Shown in pieces: positions 37,701 through 44,871 of a stretch of DNA of 64,000 nucleotides. Origin of the DNA: Hyphomicrobiaceae bacterium (GTDB lineage Bacteria; Pseudomonadota; Alphaproteobacteria; Rhizobiales; Xanthobacteraceae); contig JAJPJB010000104.1 of assembly GCA_021324465.1 (NCBI GenBank), forward strand, positions 1 to 64,000. The letters run 5' to 3'. The notes under the pieces are model-generated. The model did not search any database. It was not told the DNA's origin and was given only the letters and a program-made list of their open reading frames with translations. A program made the translations under genes and the position numbers. Every line of letters starts with the position of its first letter. Position 1 is the stretch's first letter.

Positions 37701-38154
37701 CAACGAGAACTTCAAGAAGCTGTTCACCGAGCTGTTCGGCGGCGGCACTGCCGAATTGCAGCTGATCGAGAGCGAGGATCCGCTCGAAGCCGGCCTCGAA
37801 ATCATGGCGAAGCCGCCGGGCAAGAAGCCGGCGACGCTGTCGCTGCTTTCGGGCGGCGAGCAGGCGCTCACCGCGCTGGCCTTGATCTTCGCGGTGTTCC
37901 TGACCAATCCGGCGCCGATCTGCGTGCTCGACGAGGTGGACGCGCCGCTCGACGACTACAATGTCGAACGCTTCTGCGACCTGCTCGACGAGATGGCGCG
38001 CTCGACCGATACGCGCTTCATCATCATCACACATAACCCGATCACCATGGCGCGCATGTCGCGCCTCTACGGCGTCACCATGGCGGAGCAGGGCGTGTCG
38101 CAGCTGGTCTCGGTCGATCTGGAAGGCGCGGTGAAGCTGCGCGAGGCGAGTTGA
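34705..38154 (+). CDS. smc: chromosome segregation protein SMC
   Basis: A large coiled-coil ATPase that compacts and segregates the chromosome with ScpAB. The Walker A motif GPNGCGKSN is at 31-39. The ABC signature LSLLSGGEQALTALAL and Walker B ICVLDEVDAPLDDYN are at the C-terminus. Two long Ala/Glu/Arg-rich coiled coils (about 170-500 and 630-1010) flank the hinge at about 500-630 (LWPPVMDALTVSEGFEKA to LWRWDGFVAAAHA, given as ends only). Length 1149 fits. ATG 34705 starts at the conserved MKLTRLRLIGFKSF. The Ala-rich coils agree with other alphaproteobacterial SMCs. Confidence 0.97.
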   Translation: MKLTRLRLIGFKSFVDPTDFHIEPGLTGVVGPNGCGKSNLVEAVRWVMGEASYKAMRAAEMDDVIFSGNAGRPARNHAEVALTIDNADRHAPAVFNDFDTLEVSRRIVREHGSTFRVNGKEVRARDVAMLFADASTGSRSPALVHQGRIGEIIQARPEARRRVLEEAAGIAGLHARRHEAELRLKAAEQNLARAEDVIGQLAGQIAGLKTQARQAVRYRNISGQIRRTEALLFHLRWIAAGAEVADTGRAKDDAVRVVAARTSEQLQASTRQAELSAVLPGLREAEAKAAAALQRLLIARETLEREEARAKDRIGELDRRIEQYASDLQREKALVADAQAALARLDREETALKEAAQDNDVRLAAVNRRVAAADAALAGSEKSFAELTGALADLTARRNQLQVTVSEHDQRAARLEAELANIDAGLAAADSGAPDLPALAAALSDAQSALAEAEQAAHAAEAAHKRAREEIDAARAPLASAERGVQRLETEAKTIRKLLAVESKNLWPPVMDALTVSEGFEKALGAALGDDLDAPVDQSAPLRWAGTAADPADPSLPQGATALSHYVQAPAELARRLAQIGVVERAEGSRLAALLKPGQRLVSREGDLWRWDGFVAAAHAPTGAARRLAERGRLAAIEGELAAARADVETKRRMVEEAQAAVAAAAAAETQARARWREAQRLTDVAREEHAAAEREISRNAARLSALKEARQRTAAARDETAAARLEAQATLAALSPAAELEEKLAAINEVIASERNACAELRVEAQAVTREVELANTRLQAIADERGAWTERKDNAAAQIGIIGERNQEAVSERADLENAPQRFESRRRALIGEIETATAQRRAAADRLAEAESALGEADKAARLALEAVGEARAEAARSEERHDAAKRRVADIEHEIHEVLAVAPSAAAEVAELRPDAALPSIAEVEAKIERIKNERERLGSVNLLAEQELQEVEKQHDTLTAERDDLIEAIRRLRQGIHSLNHEARERLLTSFQTVNENFKKLFTELFGGGTAELQLIESEDPLEAGLEIMAKPPGKKPATLSLLSGGEQALTALALIFAVFLTNPAPICVLDEVDAPLDDYNVERFCDLLDEMARSTDTRFIIITHNPITMARMSRLYGVTMAEQGVSQLVSVDLEGAVKLREAS

Positions 38155-38182
38155 AGTACGCTGCGCAATTTGGCGGTCGCGA

Positions 38183-39202
38183 TCAGAACTGAGACGTCAA
38201 CCTTAGGCTCGGGCCGTGGTAGATCCGATTCACGTTGGTCGGACTGCCGGGGCTCGCGACAGCCGGAGAACCAAGCGTGGGAGGTGGAAGACCCCCGGCA
38301 CCGAACGCCCTGAACGCATTGAAATAAGCATCGACGCGATAATTGAGTGCCACTTTCGTGGTTGGGGAAATTGCATAGGCAATGCCGACCATCGCGTCCG
38401 GGTTGGCCACGAATCCGTTGCTCGATGTCGAGGTGTTTATGGGGCAGCCACTGTGGCACGGGGATCCGCTATTATCGAGAGGAGTAAAGGCAGTCTGGTT
38501 AGTCGACCGCCACCCATAAAGACCGGCGAAACCAACCTCATAGTCGATCGACCACGCACCGCCGATCGGCATATTACCTTCAAGGGCGACGCGAGGGCCG
38601 ACGCCGGTGAACTTGTTGGTCTGAGAATAGACACTGGGACCGATCGTAACGGCAGCCGTCGGTACCCAGCTGATGCTTCCGTCGGTGGTTCCGCGGATTT
38701 GAGCGACACGCAGGCCACCCTTGATTTGCGAATTGCCCAAACCGAGCCCGACGTCGCGCCCGACCATGAAATCCGCAACCCAGTTGTACTCCTTGCGGGT
38801 CGCCGAGTTGGAGCCGGTCATCAGCGTGTTGCAGGATGTTGAGCCAATGCATCCGTTCTGAATGCTGTGGAGCGAGTGCTTGCTCGCGCCAAAGCGGAAA
38901 TCGCCGCTGACGTGCCAATAGCCGTTGAACCGGTAGTCGAAGCCGCCGGCAACATTCCAGCCCCATGGCGCCGGCCGAGCGTCGAAGGCGGGCGAAAGCC
39001 CGGGAACATAGGGGTCGCCAATGGTGGCTTGGCCACCACCTTCTATCCACCAAGTCCACGGGCTCGGTGCAACCGCGGGAGCGGGTGGTGGAGCTTTCAT
39101 TGGCAGCGGCTTGGAAAGATCGGCGCCCATTGCGGCAGGCGCCGCCAGCGCGAGCGCAAGACTGGACACCCCAGCCAAAAGAACTCGGCGTGACCCCTTC
39201 AT
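38183..39202 (-). CDS. outer-membrane beta-barrel protein, Lpg1974-like
   Basis: A probable porin-like protein of 339 residues. The N-terminal MKGSRRVLLAGVSSLALALA with an AMGAD cleavage site is a signal peptide, followed by a Pro-rich segment (MKAPPPAPAVAP). Alternating polar and aromatic stretches such as WGWNVAGGFDYRFNGYW and MVGIAYAISPTTKVALNYR, and a final LRLTSQF ending in Phe, indicate a barrel. DFMVGRDVGLGL and GPRVALEGNMPI fit the Lpg1974-type pore family, but this is from recognition only. ATG 39202 follows GGGGGACGG. It is divergent from the sulfotransferase gene. Confidence 0.75.
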   Translation of the reverse strand: MKGSRRVLLAGVSSLALALAAPAAMGADLSKPLPMKAPPPAPAVAPSPWTWWIEGGGQATIGDPYVPGLSPAFDARPAPWGWNVAGGFDYRFNGYWHVSGDFRFGASKHSLHSIQNGCIGSTSCNTLMTGSNSATRKEYNWVADFMVGRDVGLGLGNSQIKGGLRVAQIRGTTDGSISWVPTAAVTIGPSVYSQTNKFTGVGPRVALEGNMPIGGAWSIDYEVGFAGLYGWRSTNQTAFTPLDNSGSPCHSGCPINTSTSSNGFVANPDAMVGIAYAISPTTKVALNYRVDAYFNAFRAFGAGGLPPPTLGSPAVASPGSPTNVNRIYHGPSLRLTSQF

Positions 39203-39325
39203 CTGCCGTCCCCCAATACCAGTCAGAATCGCGGCTCGGTTCGTCAATCAAACAACATCCAAGCGCTATTACAACCTACAAAGGCGTGTGCTTGTCATTT
39301 GGTAAAACGATGTTGCATAAAGGAT

Positions 39326-39368
39326 ACGCGTGCAACGCCTACGCGTGCAACGTCGGATGGCCGACGTT
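39326..39368. promoter_or_regulatory. 12-bp direct repeats and hairpin before the sulfotransferase gene
   Basis: ACGCGTGCAACG is repeated at 39326-39337 and 39341-39352. It overlaps a perfect inverted repeat, AACGTCGG (39349-39356) and CCGACGTT (39361-39368), with an ATGG loop. The hairpin ends 18 bases before the ATG at 39387, so it could affect translation or be a regulator site. Confidence 0.45.
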
Positions 39369-39386
39369 AAAACCGAAGCGAATTCA

Positions 39387-40265
39387 ATGAGTACGCAAGC
39401 TACCCCCGACCATAGGGCTGCGTCTCAAACCGGACTGGTCTGGCTCGCCTCCTATCCGAAATCCGGCAACACCTGGACCAGGGCTTTCCTGTCCAACTTG
39501 GCCGCCATCCTGGCCGGGGAAAGCGCCGAACTGGATGTCAATTCCATCGGCCGGTTCTCAGCGGGCGAAAATTTCACCGCACTGTACGAAGACCTGCTTG
39601 GATTCAAGCCCACGGAAAATCATCGCAAGGAAATCGCTGCGTTGCGGCACGAGGTGCAAAGGTCCCTTGCCGACGCGTATGACGGTCTCGTCTTCGTCAA
39701 GACGCATAACGGCCTTGTCTTGGACCATGGCCGGCCGATCATCAATTTTGCGGTCACTTCCGGCGCGATCTACATCGTCCGCAATCCGCTCGATGTTTCA
39801 ATCTCGCTCTCGCATCATCTCGGCGTAACCATTGACGAAGCGATCACGACGATGGGGACTTGGGATGTGACGACGCCGATCAACGACAAGCGGGTTTACG
39901 AAATCTGGGGCTCATGGAGCCAGCATGTCGAAAGCTGGACCCGCAAGCCGCATCACGCGATCTATGTGATGCGTTATGAGGACATGCTGAGCGACCCGCA
40001 AAAGACCTTCGGCGGTCTCGCGCGCCATCTCCTGCTCGACGCAACGCCGACGCAAATCGACCTGGCCATCGAGCGGTCGTCCTTTGCGAAACTCAGGGAC
40101 CAGGAGGAGAGAACCGGATTTCAGGAGAAATCCGAGAAAGCCGAACGCTTTTTTCGCGAAGGCCGCTCGGGACAATGGAAGGAAATCCTGACGCCGGCGC
40201 AAGTGGACCGGATCGTCAAGGATCATCGCGAGCAAATGGCGCGGTTTGGCTACTTGCCGTCTTAG
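39387..40265 (+). CDS. PAPS-dependent sulfotransferase
   Basis: A cytosolic sulfotransferase of 292 residues. The 5'-phosphosulfate loop is YPKSGNTWTR (23-32) and the 3'-phosphate loop is IYIVRNPLDVSISLSHH. VMRYEDMLSDP and the C-terminal REGRSGQWKEILTP are also typical of the Sulfotransfer_1 family. The frame is open further upstream, but ATG 39387 fits the start of conserved sequence. It is convergent with the TPR-sulfotransferase, with a single base between the two stops. The acceptor is unknown. Confidence 0.92.
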   Translation: MSTQATPDHRAASQTGLVWLASYPKSGNTWTRAFLSNLAAILAGESAELDVNSIGRFSAGENFTALYEDLLGFKPTENHRKEIAALRHEVQRSLADAYDGLVFVKTHNGLVLDHGRPIINFAVTSGAIYIVRNPLDVSISLSHHLGVTIDEAITTMGTWDVTTPINDKRVYEIWGSWSQHVESWTRKPHHAIYVMRYEDMLSDPQKTFGGLARHLLLDATPTQIDLAIERSSFAKLRDQEERTGFQEKSEKAERFFREGRSGQWKEILTPAQVDRIVKDHREQMARFGYLPS

Positions 40266-40266
40266 G

Positions 40267-41811
40267 TCAGGGAAGCGAAATTTTTCTCCCGATGCCGGCC
40301 GGTTGCTGCGTCGCGCCCGCCTCGATCTCCATGAAATGCCGGTATGGCCTCGCGCATCCGGAGTCGTCGCTGATCGTCGGTAGCGGGTCACCAGATGAAT
40401 CGAGCCCGCACAATTCGGCCGCCAAGGATCGCGCCACGTCCGGGCGCAGCACCATGTCCTCGTAGGCGATGACGCGAACAATGTCGGAGAACTTTTCCGC
40501 CATCAGATCGATCATTTCATTGTAGCGAAGAACTTGGTCGCGAGCGGCCCTGAGATCGTACGCGTAGGCGTTTCCACTGCGATATCTTGCCATGTAGATC
40601 CGCAAAACATTGTCTTCGACGTTCCGCTTCACGAACAGGAATCGGACGTTCTTGATTATTTCCACCATGAACGCGGCGACGTGAATGTAGGCGGGATTGG
40701 TATTGGTAACGACTCTAGCCGATGGTGCCCGGCGCGCGAGTTCCTCAAAGTAATGCTCGCGGCAGAGCCGGTAGAGGTGCGGCGGCAGAAGTTCGAGCGA
40801 ATCGGTGCCAAGGAGAGAGGAAGCCTGAAACGTCCGCAGCACGGCGTTCTTCACCGCCGGACCCTCGTGGCCGCGTTTGACTCCGTCCAGAGTCGCTACA
40901 AGTTGCTCCATGGTGGTCTTGCCGCACCGCGATGGACCCAGAATGAAAAGTGAAATCGGCTGCCCCGGAATGTCGGAAACGTCGGTCTTGACCGGCTTGG
41001 CCCGCAGGATGCTTAGACTTCGGTGCCAGCGTTCGCCGATTTGATCGAGCCGATCCCGCATGGTGCCGAAGACCTGTCGATTTGCCCGTGTGAAATGGTC
41101 CCAGGCTTCGGCATAGCGGCCCGCCCGATCGAGTGCAATCGCGCGAAAAAATTCCACGGAGTTTTCAAACTCCGCCGCGTCTTCGCCGGGTTCTTTGACC
41201 ACCCGATCTAGCTGCGCCAGCAAATCGATATTGACGACCTGACGCGGCAGCGTTGTCAGAGCGCGGACAGGTTCAATGATGCGCACGCCGCGCTGGATAA
41301 GACCCTCGAAAACCCGCGCCGCCTCGCCGTAATCGCCCAGATGGCTGTAACACCAGCCAAGCCCGATGGCGGCCGGGACAAGATCGGGATTGACCGCGAG
41401 CGCCTCAAGATAGGTTTCGCGGGCTAACTCGTATTCGCAGTCTTCCTGATAGATGTCGCCGAGCATCAGCAAAGCGTCGGCGTCTTGCGGCTTTATCGGC
41501 CTGGTCCGTTCGAGCACCTGCGCCGCCATTTCATTGGCGCCGAGCCGCAGATAAATTTCAGCCAGCGCCGTGGCGACGGGCTTGTTGCGCGGGCTCAGCA
41601 TCAAAGCTCGCACCAGGCAGTCGAGCGCATGCTCGTTCTGGTTCTGCGCGCTGAAGATGAGCCCCAGCGTGTGCAGCGCGCCGACATAATTCGGATAGCG
41701 CCGCAGCAGCGTTTCGCAGATTGCCCGCGCTTGTTCGTACCGGCGCTGCTGCAAGAACTGCGTGGCTTGCTGCAACTGCGCATGGCTTTCTTCGAGCGGG
41801 TTGCCGATCAC
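40267..41811 (-). CDS. TPR-repeat protein with C-terminal sulfotransferase-like domain
   Basis: A fusion of 514 residues starting at a GTG. Residues of about 10-210 hold TPRs, for example QARAICETLLRRYPNYVGALHT and DALLMLGDIYQEDCEYELARE in parts. Residues of about 275-510 resemble bacterial sulfotransferases: the PAPS loop is FILGPSRCGKTTME, and a second conserved segment reads VRFLFVKRNVEDNVLRIYM. TPR-sulfotransferases are known in proteobacteria and often modify surface glycans or proteins. Whether it uses PAPS is inference, since the loop has SRCGKT rather than the usual PRSGTT. Confidence 0.85.
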   Translation of the reverse strand: MIGNPLEESHAQLQQATQFLQQRRYEQARAICETLLRRYPNYVGALHTLGLIFSAQNQNEHALDCLVRALMLSPRNKPVATALAEIYLRLGANEMAAQVLERTRPIKPQDADALLMLGDIYQEDCEYELARETYLEALAVNPDLVPAAIGLGWCYSHLGDYGEAARVFEGLIQRGVRIIEPVRALTTLPRQVVNIDLLAQLDRVVKEPGEDAAEFENSVEFFRAIALDRAGRYAEAWDHFTRANRQVFGTMRDRLDQIGERWHRSLSILRAKPVKTDVSDIPGQPISLFILGPSRCGKTTMEQLVATLDGVKRGHEGPAVKNAVLRTFQASSLLGTDSLELLPPHLYRLCREHYFEELARRAPSARVVTNTNPAYIHVAAFMVEIIKNVRFLFVKRNVEDNVLRIYMARYRSGNAYAYDLRAARDQVLRYNEMIDLMAEKFSDIVRVIAYEDMVLRPDVARSLAAELCGLDSSGDPLPTISDDSGCARPYRHFMEIEAGATQQPAGIGRKISLP

Positions 41812-41890
41812 ACGCGCTGGCCCTCAGTCAGACGACACTGCTTTATTGACAATCCAGGCACGATAGCACCTAAGGCGGTTCCGCGCGCAA

Positions 41891-42865
41891 TTAGTTGCGC
41901 CCGCCTTCCGCGGTGACTGCCGCGGTCCATTTGTCGATATCGACGCGGATGAAATCGGCGAATTCCTGCGGCGTGCCGCCGAGCGGATCGACGCCCTGCT
42001 GCTTGAGCGCGCTCTGCACGGCCTCAGCCTTGAGACCGTCGTTCGCCGCGGCTGAAAGCTTCGCGATGACGGAAGCGGGCGTGCCGGCCGGCGCCAACAG
42101 CCCGATCCAGATGCCGGCGTCGTAGCCGGCCATGCCGGCTTCCGCCAGCGTGGGCACGTTCGGCATCATCGCCGCCCGCTTCGCCTGCGCCACCGCCAAG
42201 GCTTTCAGCTCACCCGCGGCGACATGCGGCGCAAGCGTCGCCGCGACGTTGAACATCAGGGTGATGCGGCCGGTCAGCAAATCGGTCACCGCCTGATTGC
42301 TGCCGCCCTGATAGGGCACGATGACAATCCTGGTGCCGACCCTCTGATTGAAAATCTCCGCAGCCAAATGGCTCGCGGTGCCGGCGCCGGACGAGCCGAA
42401 GGTCAAGCTGTCCGGTTTGCTCTTTGCGAGAGCGACCAGCTCTTTCAGATTGTTTGCCGGCACCGAGGGATGCGCGACCAGCACATTGGGCACGACGCCG
42501 AGCAGCGCGACCGGCGCCATGTCCTTGCCGAGATCGAAAGAAGAGTGAGTCGTGATCGGATTGAGCGTGTTGGCGACCGTCGCCATGAACAAGGTGTAGC
42601 CGTCGGCGGGGGCGCGCGCGACCAGTTCGGCCGCCGTCATGCTTGAGTTGCCCGGATGAGTCTCGATGACGACCGGCTGGCCGAGCCTGGACTCCATCTG
42701 CTTGCCGACCAGCCGTGCCATGACATCGGCGGCCGAGCCCGGGCCGAAGCCGCTGACGATCCTGATCGGCTGAGTCGGGAAATCCCGCGCGGCGGCCGGG
42801 GCGAGGCTGAGCGCCGTCGCGGCTGCAGCACAGAATGCGGCCAGTTTCCGGTAAAACCGACGCAT
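41891..42865 (-). CDS. Bug/TctC-family substrate-binding protein
   Basis: A second Bug-family periplasmic receptor. The signal peptide is MRRFYRKLAAFCAAAATALS up to the AAARD site. The mature start is FPTQPIRIVSGFGPGSAADVMAR, then GQPVVIETHPGNSS and DGYTLFMATV; PVALLGVVPNVLVAHPS and PYQGGSNQAVTDLLTG follow. No TctAB genes are nearby. It is divergent from an alpha/beta hydrolase-FAH-hmgA operon across a 164-base interval with a perfect palindrome, so it may bind an aromatic or organic acid handled by that operon. That link is inference. Confidence 0.92.
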   Translation of the reverse strand: MRRFYRKLAAFCAAAATALSLAPAAARDFPTQPIRIVSGFGPGSAADVMARLVGKQMESRLGQPVVIETHPGNSSMTAAELVARAPADGYTLFMATVANTLNPITTHSSFDLGKDMAPVALLGVVPNVLVAHPSVPANNLKELVALAKSKPDSLTFGSSGAGTASHLAAEIFNQRVGTRIVIVPYQGGSNQAVTDLLTGRITLMFNVAATLAPHVAAGELKALAVAQAKRAAMMPNVPTLAEAGMAGYDAGIWIGLLAPAGTPASVIAKLSAAANDGLKAEAVQSALKQQGVDPLGGTPQEFADFIRVDIDKWTAAVTAEGGRN

Positions 42866-42953
42866 CACCCGCTTCGACCGCGGTTGCCCCGCAGATCGCT
42901 TTGTTGACGTTTTCAGGCTGCGACCATACAGCTTGGCGAATGTTCCAGCAACA

Positions 42954-42977
42954 AAGCGGTAAGACTGCTTACCGCTT
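42954..42977. promoter_or_regulatory. perfect 10+10 inverted repeat, candidate operator
   Basis: AAGCGGTAAG (42954-42963) and CTTACCGCTT (42968-42977) flank the spacer ACTG. It lies between the divergent Bug gene (start 42865) and the hydrolase operon (start 43030), 89 and 53 bases from the two starts. The position and symmetry fit a dimeric repressor site. No regulator gene is adjacent. Confidence 0.6.
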
Positions 42978-43029
42978 CTCACGACAAAGCTCTTGGCACT
43001 GAGTCCGAGGCAAGCCATCGGGGGTAGCC

Positions 43030-43788
43030 ATGATCTGGCATCGGACGGTCGGTCAGGGTCCGACCAAGGTGATCTTCATCCACGGTTGGTTCTGGGACCA
43101 CCGCGTCTATGCGCCGATCGTCGATGCGCTCGACACTGATCGCCACACCTACGCTTTGTTCGATATCCGCGGCTACGGCAATTCGCGTGGCGAGCAAGGT
43201 TCATACACGATCGCCGAAGTCGCCGCGGACGCCGTCGCGCTCGCCGACCGGCTCGGCTGGCGCGATTTCCATGTCGTCGGCCATTCGATGGGCGGCAAGG
43301 CTGTGCAAAAGCTGGCGATGGACGCGGCAGGCCGGGTCAAGTCGGTCGTCGCGGTCACCCCGGTGCCGGCTGCGCCGCTGCCGTTCGACGACAACGTGTT
43401 CGGGCTTTTCGCCGCCGCCTGCGAGCGGGACGACGCCGCGCTCGGCATCATCGGCGATTCCGTGGGCAATCGTCTTGCGAAAAAATGGCTGGAGACGTTG
43501 TTGCGCCGGGCGCGCGAGACCGCGCGGCCCGAAGCGTTCAAGAGCTACATGCGCTCCTTCATCAAGGACGACCTCGCCGCCGACGCCGGCAAGCTCAAGG
43601 CGCCGCTGCTGGTCCTCTACGGCGAACATGACAACGGCGTCAGCGAGGCCATGGTGACGTCGGTCTTTCCGCAGCTCTATCCGCATGCGCAGATCGAGAA
43701 GATCGGCAATTGCGGACACTATCCGATGCAGGAAGTGCCGATCGCTTTCGCCACGCGCGTGGACGCCTTTATCGATCAGCATGCCTAG
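43030..43788 (+). CDS. alpha/beta hydrolase
   Basis: A 252-residue soluble alpha/beta-fold hydrolase. HGWFWDHRV is the oxyanion-hole region, [10 protein letters not shown] holds the nucleophile Ser, [21 protein letters not shown] contains the acid Asp near residue 200 in YGEHD, and [12 protein letters not shown] supplies the final His. The catalytic triad therefore looks complete. ATG 43030 has GGGGGTAG upstream. It is the first of three genes (with FAH and hmgA) transcribed together. Substrate unknown, presumably an ester or ring-cleavage product in this pathway. Confidence 0.9.
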   Translation: MIWHRTVGQGPTKVIFIHGWFWDHRVYAPIVDALDTDRHTYALFDIRGYGNSRGEQGSYTIAEVAADAVALADRLGWRDFHVVGHSMGGKAVQKLAMDAAGRVKSVVAVTPVPAAPLPFDDNVFGLFAAACERDDAALGIIGDSVGNRLAKKWLETLLRRARETARPEAFKSYMRSFIKDDLAADAGKLKAPLLVLYGEHDNGVSEAMVTSVFPQLYPHAQIEKIGNCGHYPMQEVPIAFATRVDAFIDQHA

Positions 43789-43821
43789 CGCATCAGCACA
43801 CTTTTTGGAAAGTCACCGGCG

Positions 43822-44802
43822 ATGAAACTTGCCTCCCTCAAGAACGGCACGCGCGATGGCGTCCTGGTGGTCGTCGATCGCAAGCTGACACGATGTGCGA
43901 AAGTGCCGCAGATCGCGCTGACCCTGCAGCAGGCGATCGAGAACTGGACGGCGACCGCACCGAGGCTGCAAGTGATCTATGCTGATCTCAACGCCGGCAG
44001 AGCCGCGGGGGCCGAAACCTTCTCGGCCGAACGCGCGGAAAGTCCCCTGCCCCGCGCCTATCAGTTTCTCGACGGCTCGGTTTACCTCAGCCACATGCGC
44101 AAGGCGCGCAAGGCGCGCGGCGCCGACATGCCGCCGAACTTCGATACCGAGCCCCTGATGTATCAGGCGGTGTCGGACGGTTTTGTCGGTCCGACCGACG
44201 ATATGCCGTTCCCGACCGATACGCTTGGCATCGACATGGAGGCCGAGGTCGCCGTCGTCCTCGACGACGTGCCGATGGGGACGACGGCCGAGCAAGCGGG
44301 CCCGCACATAAAGCTCATCATGCTGCTCAACGACTACACGCTGCGCGCGCTGACCAAAACCGAGCTGCCGAAGGGCTTTGGCTTCATGCAGGCGAAGCCG
44401 ACCAGCTCGTTCTCGCCGGTTGCGGTGACGCCCGACGAGCTGCCGCAATGGGACGGCGACAAGCTCAATCTGCGCCTGATCTCGTCGATCAACGGCAAGC
44501 GCATCGGCGCCCCGCATGCCGGCAAGGACATGTATTTCACCTATCCGCAGCTGATCGCGCATGCCGCGCGCACGCGCAAGCTCGGCGCGGGAACCATTCT
44601 GGGCGCCGGCACGGTGGCCAATGAAGACGAAGCCGCGGGCTCCTCCTGCCTCGCCGAACTGCGCGCCAACGAGGAGCTCGCACACGGCAAGGCGCTCACC
44701 CCGTTCCTGAAATTCGGCGACCGGGTGCGCATCGAAATGTTGGATGACGCGGGCGAAACGATCTTCGGCGCCATCGACCAAAAGGTGGTAAAAGGGCCCT
44801 GA
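43822..44802 (+). CDS. fumarylacetoacetate hydrolase family protein
   Basis: A 326-residue metal-dependent FAH-fold enzyme. The core motif GIDMEAEVAVVLDD carries two metal-binding Glu residues. The third metal ligand is likely the Asp in LLNDYTLR, and FSPVAVTPDEL and LGAGTILGAGTVANEDE lie around the active site. An N-terminal domain (MKLASLKNGTRDGVLVVVDR) precedes it, as in the FAH type found beside hmgA in proteobacteria. With hmgA 70 bases downstream it likely performs the last hydrolysis in the homogentisate route, giving fumarate and acetoacetate. No maleylacetoacetate isomerase gene is seen. Confidence 0.88.
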   Translation: MKLASLKNGTRDGVLVVVDRKLTRCAKVPQIALTLQQAIENWTATAPRLQVIYADLNAGRAAGAETFSAERAESPLPRAYQFLDGSVYLSHMRKARKARGADMPPNFDTEPLMYQAVSDGFVGPTDDMPFPTDTLGIDMEAEVAVVLDDVPMGTTAEQAGPHIKLIMLLNDYTLRALTKTELPKGFGFMQAKPTSSFSPVAVTPDELPQWDGDKLNLRLISSINGKRIGAPHAGKDMYFTYPQLIAHAARTRKLGAGTILGAGTVANEDEAAGSSCLAELRANEELAHGKALTPFLKFGDRVRIEMLDDAGETIFGAIDQKVVKGP

Positions 44803-44803
44803 T

Positions 44804-44822
44804 CCTCCCTGCCTAAGGGAGG
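44804..44822 (+). other. hairpin between FAH gene and hmgA
   Basis: CCTCCCT (44804-44810) and AGGGAGG (44816-44822) form a 7-bp stem with a GCCTA loop and then AGAAAAATG. It starts inside the end of the FAH gene. It could be an internal terminator or a processing site that sets hmgA levels. Confidence 0.3.
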
Positions 44823-44871
44823 AGAAAAATGGGCGTGAGGCGCGATCCTGGACCAGTGGCGGAGCGTGGCC

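Noticed and set aside
38867-39193. Small + strand frame opposite the outer-membrane gene
   Set aside because: The minus-strand gene has a signal peptide and barrel pattern; the + frame has no features.
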